Positions 22,745 through 35,910 of a stretch of DNA of 64,000 nt are shown here, in pieces. The notes under the pieces were generated by a model that did not search any database, was not told the DNA's origin, and saw only the letters and a list, made by a program, of their open reading frames with translations. The stretch's first letter is position 1. Each line of letters starts with the position of its first letter. Position numbers and translations under genes: made by a program. The DNA is from Hamiltosporidium tvaerminnensis (lineage: Eukaryota; Microsporidia; Dubosqiidae). Where the stretch lies: NCBI GenBank assembly GCA_022605425.2, contig CM061248.1:1380060-1444059 (forward strand), written 5' to 3'.

Positions 22745-23815
22745 TAAATTCTTTCTTTTATTAATATTCAGCTGCTTTTTAATTTTTTTTAATTTTCATT
22801 TGGAAAATTCTTTTTTAAAACATAAATATTCTTGGTTCCAAAGTTCCAAGAGTAATTTTATCAGGAAAAAATTAAGAATTCCGCTAAATTCAAATTATTA
22901 CACGTAAAAAATCATTTAATATTAGGAGTTTACTTTTTTTAAATTATAGATGAATAAACTCAATACTTGTTTGTTTATTGTTAAATTTATTTTAATAAAA
23001 AATGCTAAAAGCCTTGCATTTCGAAGCACTTTTATTTTTATATTCAAAAGTATGCCACTATTTTATTCATAAGAGTTTTCAATGTAAAAACCAATGTCTG
23101 CATTTTTTACTTACTTGTTTAAAGCAAGAAAATCATAAAAAACTTTTAAAAAATGCGATTTCAAAAAGCATTTAAGGATATCTTCGTTTTATTTCTATTT
23201 ATTGTATATTCGTACTAAAAGAAAAAATAAAATTTTCTATGGTTAAGTCAAAAAAAGACATTTTAATATAATTTGATAAGAATTAAAAGATTTGGAGCAA
23301 ATCACAAAAACTAGCTTAGAAAAGCAAAATAAAAAAGTTAATTTATTTGGAAAATGTAATAGCACTTAATACCATTCCAATTAAAAAGTTTTGATTCTAG
23401 TGACCTGGGTGGGCGAACTACTTGAGAAATATAGTAGAGAAAATAATATTTACCTAACCTGTAGCAGTGAAATACTTGAGAAAGTTAGTTTAGAAAAACA
23501 TTAAAGAAATATAGGATTTGATTAACATTTCAATGCCTTTACTTAAGTTCTGTAACATAGCTAGCAACAAAGTATGTAAAACCTTTAGAAAAATAAAACG
23601 AACACATTTATTTAAATAGAAATGTAAATATATAATAATCTACACATATCCAAAATATTATAAAAGACATATTGTTTTAGATTGTGATCGAATTAAAGCA
23701 CTTAAAAGCATACAATCAAAATTGTAAGATTTTGTAAATAATAAATTGTGGTTGTTCGTAAAATGATTAAAGATTTTTTTGAATAGTGTTTTGATATAAT
23801 TTTATTGTATAGAGT
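22745..23815. other. A+T-rich DNA without recognised gene
   Basis: No gene. Two imperfect 'actacttgagaaa'-like words occur at 23418 and about 23471. Nothing else stands out. Confidence 0.5.
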
Positions 23816-23819
23816 ATAT

Positions 23820-24400
23820 ATTTTCAAATAACTTTTCTATCTAAATAGGCAGTGTTGTCCTAGTACTTGGCTCATTTCCTTAAAGTTCTTGTAAATACAA
23901 TTGATGTTGCAGTTAAGATTATCTAAAAGCATTACAAAGTGATTAAAATCATGCATTTCGAATTCTTTGATTTGTAAACAAGATTGATTCTGATTTAGGG
24001 CATCTATATTGAAGCAAGTATAGAATTATGCAAATATCTTACATAAGTCTTTCTATAATCCAGCTAATTAGGATAGATACAGATGCAGCAAATATAGCTG
24101 CAAATATTACAGAGAATTGATATCTGTGAACGGTGGCATTTGTTATATTTGGCTTCCACTTCAGTATAGTCATAACTCTTGTAGTTTTAAAGATGAAGAA
24201 CTTTTCCTATAGTGCATCCGATATTTCAAACATATTCTTGAAGCTAATCCGTAGAAGATGCTAAAAAATGAAAAATCTTCGCCTTTTTATACTTTTAAAT
24301 TTTTTTACAATCAATGTCACTTGAATCAAATTTCATTTAATTCGTTCAGTATCTTGATAGATATTCTTCCAAAGAAATCTATCTAATTACAATATGAGTT
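23820..24400. repeat. Unit A repeat, copy (iii), decayed left half
   Basis: Begins 'aaataggca' like the copy at 25460 and ends with the 'gaagatgct' and 'agcatcttct' region at about 24255. The intervening blocks align only loosely. On the minus strand the conserved Leu-Ala-Ser-Ser peptide of the presumed minus-strand gene is readable near 24265. An older and more diverged copy than the others. Confidence 0.4.
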
Positions 24401-25199
24401 AGCTCAAGTCACAATTGTTAATTATACCATCCACTGTTTACCCTTCTAAACCATTTTAATGTATAACAATACTTATTTAAATAATATTCTTGGCTTCTTT
24501 TAAATCATACTAAGATATTTTTATTAGTATATCCCTACATATATAATTTTCTTCATATTCAATTTCATATCCGAATTTTTACATTGCATAAATTTAAATA
24601 AAAAAGAAAGAAATTATAAAAATAGCTGTAAAATGAATTAATTTCGAACAATGTATTATCTAAAAAAAATTTATTGTTTAATACGTATAGAGATATATTT
24701 AAAATAATTGCTACATGGAATCTTATATATTATTATTTACTAATTTAAAAAAAATTAAAATCTTTATTTGCTAAGGTGTATATCATTTAACTAAAGTTTT
24801 ATTTTTAACAAAAGTACTAAAACCAGCAAAGCTTTGTATAAGCGAATATACATTCAGTAAAATTATATTTTTTTATTCTTTATTGTAACATTGTCATTAT
24901 GAGAAAAGGCACATTAGTTTTTAGATACCTTTCAATTAAAATTAATATGTATTCTATTTTAACAAAAAGAAGTATATAGACTTATGAGTTTGGAATTTTT
25001 TTAACGCAAAAAGTACTAAAAAAATATACATTAAAAAATATTTCTTCAAAACAGCATTACCTTTTAATTTTTACAAAATGTAAAATATGTTTAATCTTCT
25101 AACACAAACCAAACAATAATATAAGATAATATATAGTACAAAATTTGTATTGAGTCCAAACGGCTTACTTAAGTTTTAATAGCTCAAAACATTGATTTA
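24401..25199. other. A+T-rich DNA without recognised gene
   Basis: No gene, repeat or RNA recognised. Confidence 0.5.
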
Positions 25200-27520
25200 G
25201 GATTTTGTAATAGGAAGAACACATTTTATCAAGAAGAAAACAATTCAATCATAGAGCATACACTTCACTCATATATCATGAAGGAAAAATGAATTATCTT
25301 AACGTTTAAAAGAAATAGTCGATTAAATATACAAAAGTAAAGTTTTGTGGTGTAGAGTAATTAAAATCTATTAATTTTTAAAATCATAACTTATAAACTC
25401 CATTATATTAATTTATCTTTTTCTTTATTATATACAACTTTACCTCGAATCTTTTCAAATAGGCAAATGCGTCCCATAATTGAGCTCTTTGCCTTCGCGT
25501 TATTGTAATTCCAGTTAATGATATTGTGTATTTATGTACCAATATATTATGAGTGAATTCATTAAATTATTTAGTTAATTTTGACCTTAAACAAGATCAG
25601 ATGAGTTCTTTGAGATTACCCTTTAAACAATGGTAACATATGTAAATAACCTTAGATATGCCATTCCATAATCCGAATCAGCTTGGATAGTTTGAAATAT
25701 TATATTAAAGGTGCTAATATTCTAGTAAAAATATTTTAGTTGGTTGTAGCTAAATTCTATTGCTTCTAAATTAGTTTTAATCTTGATTCATATAAGGAAG
25801 AATCGAAAGTTTCAAAATTAAAAAGTAGTAATTTACTTGTAAAAGATGCCACAACATTTAGAACTGAAGCTCATTTATAGTTTTAGTGATTTTTAATACC
25901 CAAGTATCTTTATTTTTACGTTTTAATTGGAAAAATAATACTTTCGATATAATTAGCTATAAATCGACAAACAAGATCATCGAAATTTTATTTGTTAAAT
26001 TATAATACACGACTTATTGAGTAAAAAAAATATGTTTTTTCAATCTTTTCATTTAATGTCCTCTTATAAATATATCTAGATATAAAAATGTTATCAATAT
26101 CTTATGATTTCATTAATATAAGTATTTCTTTATTATGTAAAGAGTTGTTCGTAGCTGTAAAGCTATAAAAAATATATATTAAAAAAATGTGGTGTAAAAT
26201 TAAGTTTATACTAAACTATATATTGATCATTCAATCTATCTTTATACAAAATAAAATATTATCAAAATTATTTTTTAGTTGAATTGTTTTTTTGAGTGAA
26301 TCCGTATTGCTACAGTGAAAGTTAAAGATCAAAAAAACCCAAATAGCAGATATCCGAACAATTTAAAACATAGTTGTTAAAATTGTATTTAAACTAGGTA
26401 GATAATTCAAAAGCATTCAAATGTACGAATAATTAATGTAAAATCATTCAGAAAAATGTAGTTTTAAAATAAAAGTAATATAAATAAAATAAAGTTATTA
26501 GTTCAAGACATTTTAGTATACTATCCTATTTAGTTAAAGTTAATTCTTTAGCACTTTGCAGTAAGATAGTATATAATTCTAATAAAGAGAGGTTACAAAT
26601 TAAAAAAATTTAATACATTTATGAATATAACAATTTAAGTTAGTTCACTCTGGCTATATATTATAAAACGAAATATTTATTTATATGATATATTGAGATG
26701 AATGAAATATTAAGATCTACTGCCTATAAATTGTATTACACATAATAAATTAATCTCTTTATAAATCTATAAAATTCAATCCATTTCACAAAAGGTAATA
26801 ATATTAATTTTCTCATTAATTCGATTAAAATTTTTATACATGATATTAAAATATCTTTCACATATACATCTTTCTTTCAAATAGATTTATATTTTTTTTA
26901 AGTAACATAAACAATACATTTATAATAGATACCTGGAATTTCAATCAATTTTATAAAAGGTAAATAATATGAGGTTATATAGAAATCGAAAGTTATCTAT
27001 AAATTATATATGATTAACGTTTCTAACAATATACTGAGAGCTTTTTCAAACGATTTCATAAAATTTAATACGGCCATATTAAAGTATAACACAGCGTATT
27101 ATGACCAAGATAAAAAAGTCTTATTTTGAGATATTGAGTAAAGGTTTTAATAGTCCAAATATCCTAAATGAAGATAAAATAGCATTCAATACCTTACACT
27201 TAAAAACTTCAGATTATGGTAAATTTATAACCTTATTAGACTTAACACCTTAAAATCATATAATAAGAGAAAATACTTTAGAATATATTCAAATGTAACA
27301 TATTAATATGATAAAACGAATTTTTAGAATAATGAATATAAAATTGACATAAAATTTACAAAAATTCCATAAAAATGAATAACATAATACTTTATTTAGG
27401 AAAAAATAGTACTTTATTAAAAGAGCTTAAACATTATAATAACCAGAACTGTTTTATTTGTAGAAAACTGGTTACACAAGTGACTATTTAACTTAGCAAA
27501 TAAATAACAAAAGAATGATC
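25200..27520. repeat. Unit A repeat, copy (iv), full length
   Basis: Full copy colinear with 45.92-48.28 and 58.64-60.98 kb. Shared landmarks in order: 'cacttcactcat' (25261), 'aaataggca' (25459), 'taccaatatatta' (25538), 'caagatcagatgagttcttt' (25591), 'ctattgcttcta' (25757), 'tataaatatatctagat' (26066), 'agtaacataaacaatac' (26900), the family ORF at 27010, and 'agaaaactggttacacaag' (27462). All copies point the same way. Confidence 0.75.
27010..27270 (+). pseudogene. Subtelomeric family gene, copy iv
   Basis: Begins MINVSNNILRAF and keeps NDF-x-KFNTAI and YYDQDKK, then TGA, TAA and a frameshift before the conserved C-terminal block (TSDYGKF, NTLKSY). Differences from the other copies in the N-terminal block are largely synonymous: the codons for Asn-Ile-Leu-Arg are AAT ATA CTG AGA here, AAT ATA TTG AGA at 19865 and AAT ATA CTG CGG at 47738. 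That pattern suggests selection for protein before duplication or decay. Function unknown. Confidence 0.6.
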
Positions 27521-27799
27521 AAAAAAAATGTAACTACATTTAAAAAGTAGATTAAGGGTAAGCAAAATGAATTTAAGTAAAACAAGTATGTACAACAAGA
27601 AATTTTAAATGTAGTAAAAAGAAGAAAAATAATTACAAAAACATAAAATATATCAGTTAAAAAAACTTAAAAAGGAAACGAATCTAAATAAAATTTAAAA
27701 AATAAACAAGTATAAAAATTTAAAGCAAAAATGGCAGATTTAATTAAAAAAAACCATATTTCATAATTATAAAGATTTCCGGTTTTTCTCGGGATTTTT

Positions 27800-30700
27800 C
27801 ATATATATAATCTTATTTGTTTTTATATTTTCTTTTCATATTTTAGAATCTTCAATTCGACTATAAGTACCTATATCGACTAAAAACGATAATTTTTGAG
27901 TACAGAAATTTACAAAAAGCACCTAGAAATTTTATTATACATACAATATCTAATTATTAAAGAATTATTCATTATATTCAAAGTAATTTTCGGTATTAAA
28001 ACATATATCTTGTAAAATATTTTCAAAAATTTTGGAATAGCCTACACACTATATACGAGATAAGATGTACACAATGAAAAAAAAATATTTATGAAATAAT
28101 GTTCTTAAAAACGGGAAAAGTTTATTAACAACCTCAATATTGTTTCCTTATTAGATAATTTCTTGTATTTTTGCTGTTTTTTGACTATTTAAAAATTTTA
28201 TTTTGTCATCGATAATTCTCGATTTGTTTCATATACTATATACAAATATATCACGAAAAAAATCAAAAAAAATTGTAATGAAGATTGCATGACCAAATTT
28301 TATAATAATAAACAGTCATATTTTTATAAGCATATTAGTAGAATTTGTATCAATTTCTGAGCATTAAATAGTATTTCTTTTTTACACAGTATTTTAAAAA
28401 TTTTAAAATCTTCAACTCTGATACATTTAACTCTATTAAACAAAATAGAAAAAATCAAGCAATAAAAAAAGCTGATAAAAATGACTAAATTTATTCTTAA
28501 CTATAAATAAATTTTTTTACTAAACATCTGATGTATCTATACCAATTTTTATTCAACGAAACATCTATTTTTTTAATTATATTTTTTTCCATTTTTCATA
28601 TCATTCTAACGACTATACATAAAACAAATCGAAAAAATCAATTCATTCGAATTTAATAGAAAGATATCCTGTAAATTTAAATGAAAGAGAAATATTCTGT
28701 TACACTATTCAGAATTTGATAGTTGCGATATTTTCGTAATATAATTCTTAAATTTTTTTTAAGAAGATTTTCACCTTTTTTTAAATTTCTTCATTCACAA
28801 TATACTATGTAGTTTGACAAATTCGAAAAAATTAATTTAGAAATTTACTTTCAGAACATCAGAGCTTATTCAGAAGCAACCTTTTAGAGTATTGTAAGAC
28901 TCCTCTATAGATTAATTAAAATTTGTGCATTGAATATATATTTTTTCGTTGATGTTTTTTCAATTTTCAAACGCGACATATTTATAGGTATATATGCCTA
29001 AAAAATTCAAAAAATTGAAAATTGAAACAAACACACGAAATGACTTAATATTATCATAAAGCATAATCTAAGTATATAGACGTATTTTTTAAAATATTTA
29101 GAGCGTTATAATTATTTTAAGGTTTATTTGGGCAACTTGAATTTTTCATAATTCTTAAATTTCTTCATACACATATAAAAGATATACTAAGCAACATTGC
29201 AAAAATAAGTAATAAAAATTTATAAGAAAAACTGCTATATTTTAGAGTAAACATAAAAATAAAATTATTAAAAGCACATTTGATGTATTTTTATTAATTC
29301 CTATGCATTGAAGCGTTTATTTTTTAAGAACAGCTTTTTTATATTTTATAAATCGTATATACGACTGTACGAAAACTGATTAAGTAAATCAAAAAAATTA
29401 ATAAATTGACCAAATTTTTGATGATCTGATTCGGAACTTTATAAATCTATATGGAATGTTTTTACATTCTTTAGGTAAAATAAATCATATATTTTTTTAG
29501 TTTATTTTTAGAATCTTGCAATGGTTTATACAACTATATTGAAACTAATCTAACAGAATTAAAAAATATAGGTAAATCAAATACAAATTTAAGAATAAAT
29601 ATATTAGGTTAAGAATCTACCTGGTAGTGTTTTGAATCATTCTTATTTAAATAAACATAATATTTTTTTATTTTAAATTTGTGATAACTTTTAAATAATT
29701 GAATATAGTATATATAAATATAACAAATGACTTTAAAAAATTCAGTCTAAAAGTTACATAGAATATTAGAAAATTTAACATTAACATAACATTAATGATA
29801 TCTTAAGAACATTTGTTATATGTGTTCTTTGAGATTATAACTAATATTTTTTTTCTGAATTTTCTTTTCTAATTTAAAATCGTTTCCTACAGTATATAGA
29901 AAATATTATCGAAAAAAAATATGAAAATTTGGAAAATGGAATTACGCAGAAACATTCCTAAATCTTTCCTAAAATTTAATTATATTAGATTATTATAAGA
30001 AGTTCTGTATAATTTTCAAAGAATTTTTATCATTCAAGATTTTCTTTTTTTTCCTGATATTTTCATCATCTCGAATCGTCAATACGACTATATAGAAATT
30101 ATATCGAAAAATTACTAAAAATTAGTTAAAAAACTTACATTACAAACACATAATTTCATATTAAACGATCTTTTTAAGTTATTTTAAGAATTTTTAAGCC
30201 ATTTTAGGTGATTATTAACCATTTAATATTATATATTTCATTTATTTTTTTATTAAATTTCCGAGTTTTTAATACTACTATAGAAAAATATTTGAACCAC
30301 TTTAAAAAAATTAGGTAATAAAAATCCGATAAATCATGAATAAATTCCATTATAAACAATCCTATTTCATTATTAATAACAGATTTGAAGTATTTTAATA
30401 AATTCTTAAGTATTTAATCGAATATATTTTTTAAAATTTTTTTTATTGCTTCATAACTGTATACAGCAAATATATCGAATAAAATCGTAAAAAATTAGGT
30501 AATAAAAACTTGATAAAACATAGCTATATTTAATTATAAAAAAGGCATGAAATATTGTTAAAAACCTATCTGATCTATTTACAACAATTTTAAAGTATTA
30601 GATCTTATATCTTTCGAGTCCAAGTTCTTCAAGATTTCTAAAGTGTTTCATATACTATATAAAAATATATTGAACAAAATTAAAAAAAAAATAAGATAAC

Positions 30701-31050
30701 AAAAAATAATAGAAAACATTACCAAATTCTATTCAAAGTATAAAATAAAAACATGTAATAATTAGCTCAGAAATTTTAGGTGAATTTATCCAAAAAAATA
30801 TCTGAGTAAAAATATTTTTTTTTTACATTTTTAGAATTAGGATACGACTATACAAAAACTAATATCTAAAAAAATGGATACTAAATAAACGAAAAACATT
30901 AAGAACTCATTAAAACTTTTAGTTAAATTATATTATGAACCTTTAATATACTTTCTATGGATTTGAGATTTTTAAATAAATATAAGGTTATAGACTTTTT
31001 TAAAATTTTATTCGTTGATAATAAAATAGCAAACTGAATTATATATATTC
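27800..31050. repeat. Degenerate satellite, about 17 monomers of ~187 bp
   Basis: A tandem array visible only through recurring anchors. A 'cgactatataNNaaatatatcgaaaaaaatc'-like block recurs at about 27858, 28045, 28232, 28416, 28610, 28802, 28974, 29168, 29361, 29531, 29706, 29890, 30085, 30275, 30456, 30652 and 30844. That is 16 intervals averaging 186.6 bp. Each monomer also has a 'ttaggtaataaaaa' block after the anchor and a T-run with 'ttttagaatcttc' before it. Monomers are strongly diverged, so the array is old. The period is close to a nucleosome repeat. No coding capacity. Confidence 0.75.
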
Positions 31051-34000
31051 GAAAACAAAAAAAACCCAAATTTAGAAGAAACAAATAGAATTTTAAATGC
31101 ACCATTCTTTACACTTTGTTTTTAACTAAAATTCTACCATTTGCAAGTACTAAATAGTGCTATGATAATTTTTTTGCACTCTATTTTTTTAATATTCAAA
31201 TCTTTTTTTCGAGTAAAAAAAAAATTTATAATAACAATTTAAATGATATTGACTGGTTTTAAAGCAAAATTTCGTATATAAAATACCTACCTATGTTTTA
31301 ATAGTTTAGTGTATGATTTTTAGTTAGTTAATTATATAAAGGTATATTATTATTAGGAAATTAAAGAGAATGAGGCGTAAAAGAATATTTTAAATAAAGA
31401 GTAGGAAATAACTGTTTTGTATGTTTATAGTATGACTGATAATTGCATAATTTTTTTAATTATAGATATAATTGTGTTCTAGTGACAAATATAGCGGAAA
31501 AATTTAGGCATAGTTTATTTTGTTTTTGTGGTTACTGAGTTTATCACAGAAATAGTAATGATATATAATAGAGATAAATGCGAAAAAGTTATGGGAATAT
31601 GATCAATATTTTACTTCATTAGAAGCAACCGGAATCTATTAGTTAGACCATATTTGATGACACAAAAATATCTTTAACATAATTATATATATGAAAAAAC
31701 GGTAAGAAACAGATATAGACGAACATACACGCTGGAATTCAGTAAATTTTCAAAAGAACACATTTTTTAAAACTATTTTTTTGAGCATGTTTTCTATAAA
31801 CGAACATACATTTGAAACAATAAACCAGGTTAAAATGCTGCAAATGCAAACAAATAAATACTCAGAATTTTCAAATCTTAACTTTAGCAAAGTATTATAG
31901 TATGTCGTTGGTTGGATAATAGTTTTACTTAAAGATTTTATAGGTATATTTATAAATTTCGATTTTTTTTGGAATGTAATACTAAGGATGTATCAATGAT
32001 CGGGTTAAAATACTTAATTACATTAATGTAAGTGATGATGCATCTTTTATTTTAAAATTTAACGTTTTATAACATTCAAAATCAGTTTCTGAAATATCAG
32101 AAAGTATATTTTGTGGTGAAAGATACTTTCTTGCACAATGCTTTGTGAAAGTTTTAAAAAAACGAGAATTGGAGTCTGAATTGAAACTCGAATTTATTGT
32201 ATAAGAAAATTCAAAGTGAAAAAATTTAATGCTAATTTATTTTTTTAGATGGCCTATAAAATTCTTTTGTACCAATGGAAAACTTTAAACGAGTAATCTA
32301 TATATATTATATATTTCAAAACAAGTATATCAAATATTCTAGTTTTATTAGAAATAATGAAATGAAATTCGATACATATATTATGAGCATTTGGTACTTG
32401 CGTAAATAGCTAATTTAGCACGAAAAGAATGTAAGTTACTGCTCATATTTGCTAGTAGAAATTCTTATATTAAATTCTGTAAATATTCTAGCGATTTTTT
32501 AATATTTTTTTATTTTGTTGATATACATATTATGCCAATTAAAAGTTTTTTTTATCAATGTAGATGTTACGTCTTAAATTGGGTGATGAATTAAAAAACG
32601 TACGCTCTGATGTTCTATTTCACAACCGGCTTTAATTTAATCTTCTTTTCTAATCTTGTTCACAGTTTAATTTTTTTCTAAATTTAAATATAATTATCTT
32701 TTATCTCTTCGTTTTAACTTTATACTTGATATTTATGTTTTGTGGTCGCATGCTTGTTTGTATTGTTTGTATAACTTTATGTGTCTTTTCCAATTTTATA
32801 TGAGAATTCGCTTATACACCGTCGATTTGATCTAAGCATATATCACAGTTCACTTATATTTATAAATATATCGCTGTTTACTTATATATAATTTCAGCTA
32901 TGGTAGTTTCCCGTGGTACATTTTATAGTATTTAATGATGTCCATAGGCATCACATAAGAAATTAAATCATACTATATTTCTTTAAATTCTATTTATTAC
33001 TGTTTGCGAAGAGTATTAAAAAAAATTTCGACCCTAATAAGTTAATATGAATTGATGTATTACTAAAAGGTAAATGACTGGTCAAAATTAAAGGTTTTAT
33101 TGTATTGAAAGACTTTTAAAATATTAAATTACAGTTTAGATGATGTTTATGGCGTGCAATGCAAATATTTACAATTGAAATCTTTTAAAGTAGTTAAAAA
33201 TTTCAGGTAAAATAAATTAGATTCTAGTAAATTTTTATTTATAGAATTTGTATGCTAAGTCGAAAATTTGAAGCCTTTTTTAGGATTGAAAAGGTATTCA
33301 TGATTTAGAAATGAAGAACCTTGATAAGAAAAAAAACATTATTACTCAAAGCTAATAATATGGAATAAATAAAAACCGAAAAAGAAAACTTCTCAAATTA
33401 AAAAAACTGCTATGTTTATATTTTCTGAGCTTAATTTTGGTTTTTTTCTTCACATACAATTAAAAAATACAGGGAAGATGTTAAGAACCTATAGATCACA
33501 ATTATCTCATTTATATTGATTATTAAATAGGAATTTCTAGATATCTTAAATAAAACCTTTTGATTTGCTAGATAAGAGAAGCTAATCCAATTTTTAAAGT
33601 AGAAATTGGGAAAATAGTGAAAATACCAAATGAATTATTTGTTATACCTTTTCTCGCTAGGCTTAACAAATATCTATTACAATTATTAAATTTTGAATCA
33701 TTAAAAATGTTTAAACACCTACTATCGAATTTATCTAAATTTAAGCCGAAATCAAACTATTGTGAATATATTTAAAATATTTTTGCTATAAGTATACTAG
33801 TACTTTAGTCAGATAAAAATAACTAAGAATATGAATTTAGGGTAAATCGTTCACGTATTAAATACAATATTCTCAGATTGAATTAGAAAAAAGTATAAGA
33901 ATTATTTAAAACAGTGTCTTTAGAATATTACAAATTTATTAGATTTAAAAAAGACTGTCGTATCGATCTTCAGGCGCGAATTTTTAAAGTTTTGTTTATA

Positions 34001-35127
34001 TAGGTAAATGAACTAGATAATCCCACGTTTTATATAAAACCCACTAGAAGAATAGACTAAATGTTCAGAGAAGAAATGAACAACAACTAATATGCACGGT
34101 TTTGAGTACATACTTCTTATTTAATTACATCCGATGATTATTCTTTTGAAGATTCTGCTTTGACATAGAATTTTATCTAGTAAACAAGAACTTAATCTAT
34201 GTTTATAGAAAAAAAATTTCACGGCAAGACAGCAACCAAATTTTTTTACCAATATATTTTTTCTTCAAACTATAAGCGTTCCATCTACATTTTTCTACCA
34301 TTATAAATGAATTTCGATTGTATAATTTAGATATCTTGTTAAAATTTTGTTCCATGCTTTAACATTTTTTACTGAGACTGTAATATGCGATTCTCTATGT
34401 AAATAAGTAAGAAAATCCAATGAAAAAAACTATTTTATCTAAAAAGTTAATATATTTTGATTTCTAAATTCAAAATAATTTTAAAACTAAAAACGTTATG
34501 TATTTTAGATTACCTCTCCTCTGCTTAAGTAAAATCGAATACCTTTTGATTTTAGATTAAATTAAGAGGTAGTATCTTAAATTTAGATCAAGATTCTTTT
34601 AACCTTTTAATATTTGATTTTTATAACTGAAATTCGAATTTTTGTAAAAATATGTTAACATATAAAAAATTCAACCAAAATAAATTTTTATCAATTAGAA
34701 ATTATTTCAAATTAGATATAGATCCAAAAAAACGATAATATTTTGACAATTGCAAATTTTATATTTAAAAAAAGATTGATGTACATTATGATATATTTCT
34801 ATAATATTGGCTGATTATTTTCCTGGATTTGAAATACACTTAATTATTCAGACAATATCTTAGAAAGAGAACTTATAAAAAAATTTAGAATAAAAAATAT
34901 AAAAATTCGTTTATAGTTAACCAAGAAAAACCCGTCAAGAGTTTGACTTTTCTTAAACTTTTGAGTTTATGTCAACATAAGTTATCTCAATAATGACTTA
35001 AAAAAATTACTTAACACATTTGTATAGTCACCACTATTTCTGGAAAGGTAAAAGGTAATTCTTTTAATTTTTTTTAAAAATATTTTGTAATTTATTTTTT
35101 GAAAATTTGTACCCTAAATATTTTGCT
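31051..35127. other. A+T-rich DNA without recognised gene
   Basis: No gene recognised. A weak pair of direct repeats ('cacagttcacttatat' at 32843 and 'cgctgtttacttatat' at 32872) occurs in a slightly G+C-richer stretch (32580-32960). Otherwise featureless. Confidence 0.5.
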
Positions 35128-35256
35128 ATGAACAGATTTCTCACTTCAAAGGAATATAAAGAAAATAAAACAAGTGTTATCGACAGAAAAACGAAACATA
35201 TTATTTTGAATCACAGAGGTACAGGAGCAACAGGAAGAAATCAATTAGTGTTTTAG
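35128..35256 (+). CDS. Small ORF, hypothetical, possibly a relic
   Basis: ATG to TAG, 42 residues, hydrophilic, with Arg, Thr and Gly near the end (HRGTGATGRNQ). It lies at the left edge of a locally G+C-richer block (35.1-35.9 kb) that also holds two gene relics. No known domain. The neighbouring +1 frame is open over the same stretch and runs on to about 35330, so the true reading frame is uncertain. Confidence 0.2.
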   Translation: MNRFLTSKEYKENKTSVIDRKTKHIILNHRGTGATGRNQLVF

Positions 35257-35359
35257 GTTCTCTTTCTTGCGTTCTGAGGTATTTAATTTTGGCATTTGGA
35301 ATATATACTAGCAGTGGTGTTACATGAATGTTTGAATTTTGTCAATGTTAATATGAATA

Positions 35360-35470
35360 GGTCTGGATACGAACAAATACCTATATCATATATGCTACGT
35401 TTGTAAAACGTACTTAAGATCAAACGATAGCAACATTAGATGTCAGGTTTGTACATTAGAAGTCAATTTT
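35360..35470 (+). pseudogene. Zinc-ribbon relic, possibly RPB12/RPABC4-like
   Basis: A 37-codon open stretch with C-Y-V-C (codons at 35393 and 35402) and, after 12 residues, R-C-Q-V-C (35441 and 35450). The pattern Y-x-C-x-x-C-x(12)-R-C-x-x-C resembles the small RNA polymerase subunit Rpb12, which has one residue more between the pairs. After the TGA at 35471, a +1 frame shift gives a Lys/Arg then Ile-x-Val-x-Phe tail like the C-terminus of that family. The conserved Gly after the last Cys is absent. There is no in-frame ATG. It may also be another zinc ribbon or chance. Confidence 0.25.
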
Positions 35471-35523
35471 TGAAAGACACAAAATACGTCATATATTCGT
35501 ACATTTTGTTAATACTTTGTTAA

Positions 35524-35910
35524 AAAAGGATAGGGCGAGATAAGAATGGCCCTAATCAAGCAGCGTTAAGAGTTTTGAACAAACAAAGGATTATCTATGA
35601 AGCAAAATGTGTGAAAATGTATTTAAGTCAAAGATTTCAGTTTGTAACATATCACATGGGGTATGCGCCTTTAAATAAAATACATTCACAGCATGTTGGA
35701 GTAAAATTCCCGGCTTAAAAACCCTGTAACTTCTTGATTAATCACCGAAAGACGAGTTTCTTACTCAAACACACTAGAATAGATAATATTGAAACAGAGA
35801 AGCGTCAACAACATCTATTAATGCTTTTTGGTACAAAAAATGAACAGAATTTTTATTATTTAAGACTGAGTACTACAACACTTAAAATAATCATCATTTT
35901 AAAGTACTGA
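35524..35910 (+). pseudogene. ESCRT-III (Vps60/CHMP5/Snf7-like) pseudogene
   Basis: A frame of 128 codons interrupted by one TAA (35716) and lacking its 5' end. Near its start it reads G-P-N-Q-A-ALRVLNKQR-I-I-YE, closely resembling the GPA...ALRVLKQKR-x-YE segment of Vps60/CHMP5, an ESCRT-III protein that remodels endosomal membranes. About 72 codons on, R-IDNIE-T-E-K-R-Q-Q-H-LLML follows, comparable to the IDKIED...L-x-DMM segment about 60 residues later in the family. Order and spacing agree. The first helix (before ALRVL) is missing and the tail is eroded into Ile/Leu-rich sequence. I infer a dead fragment of a host gene. Snf7 or Vps20 are alternatives. Confidence 0.45.
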
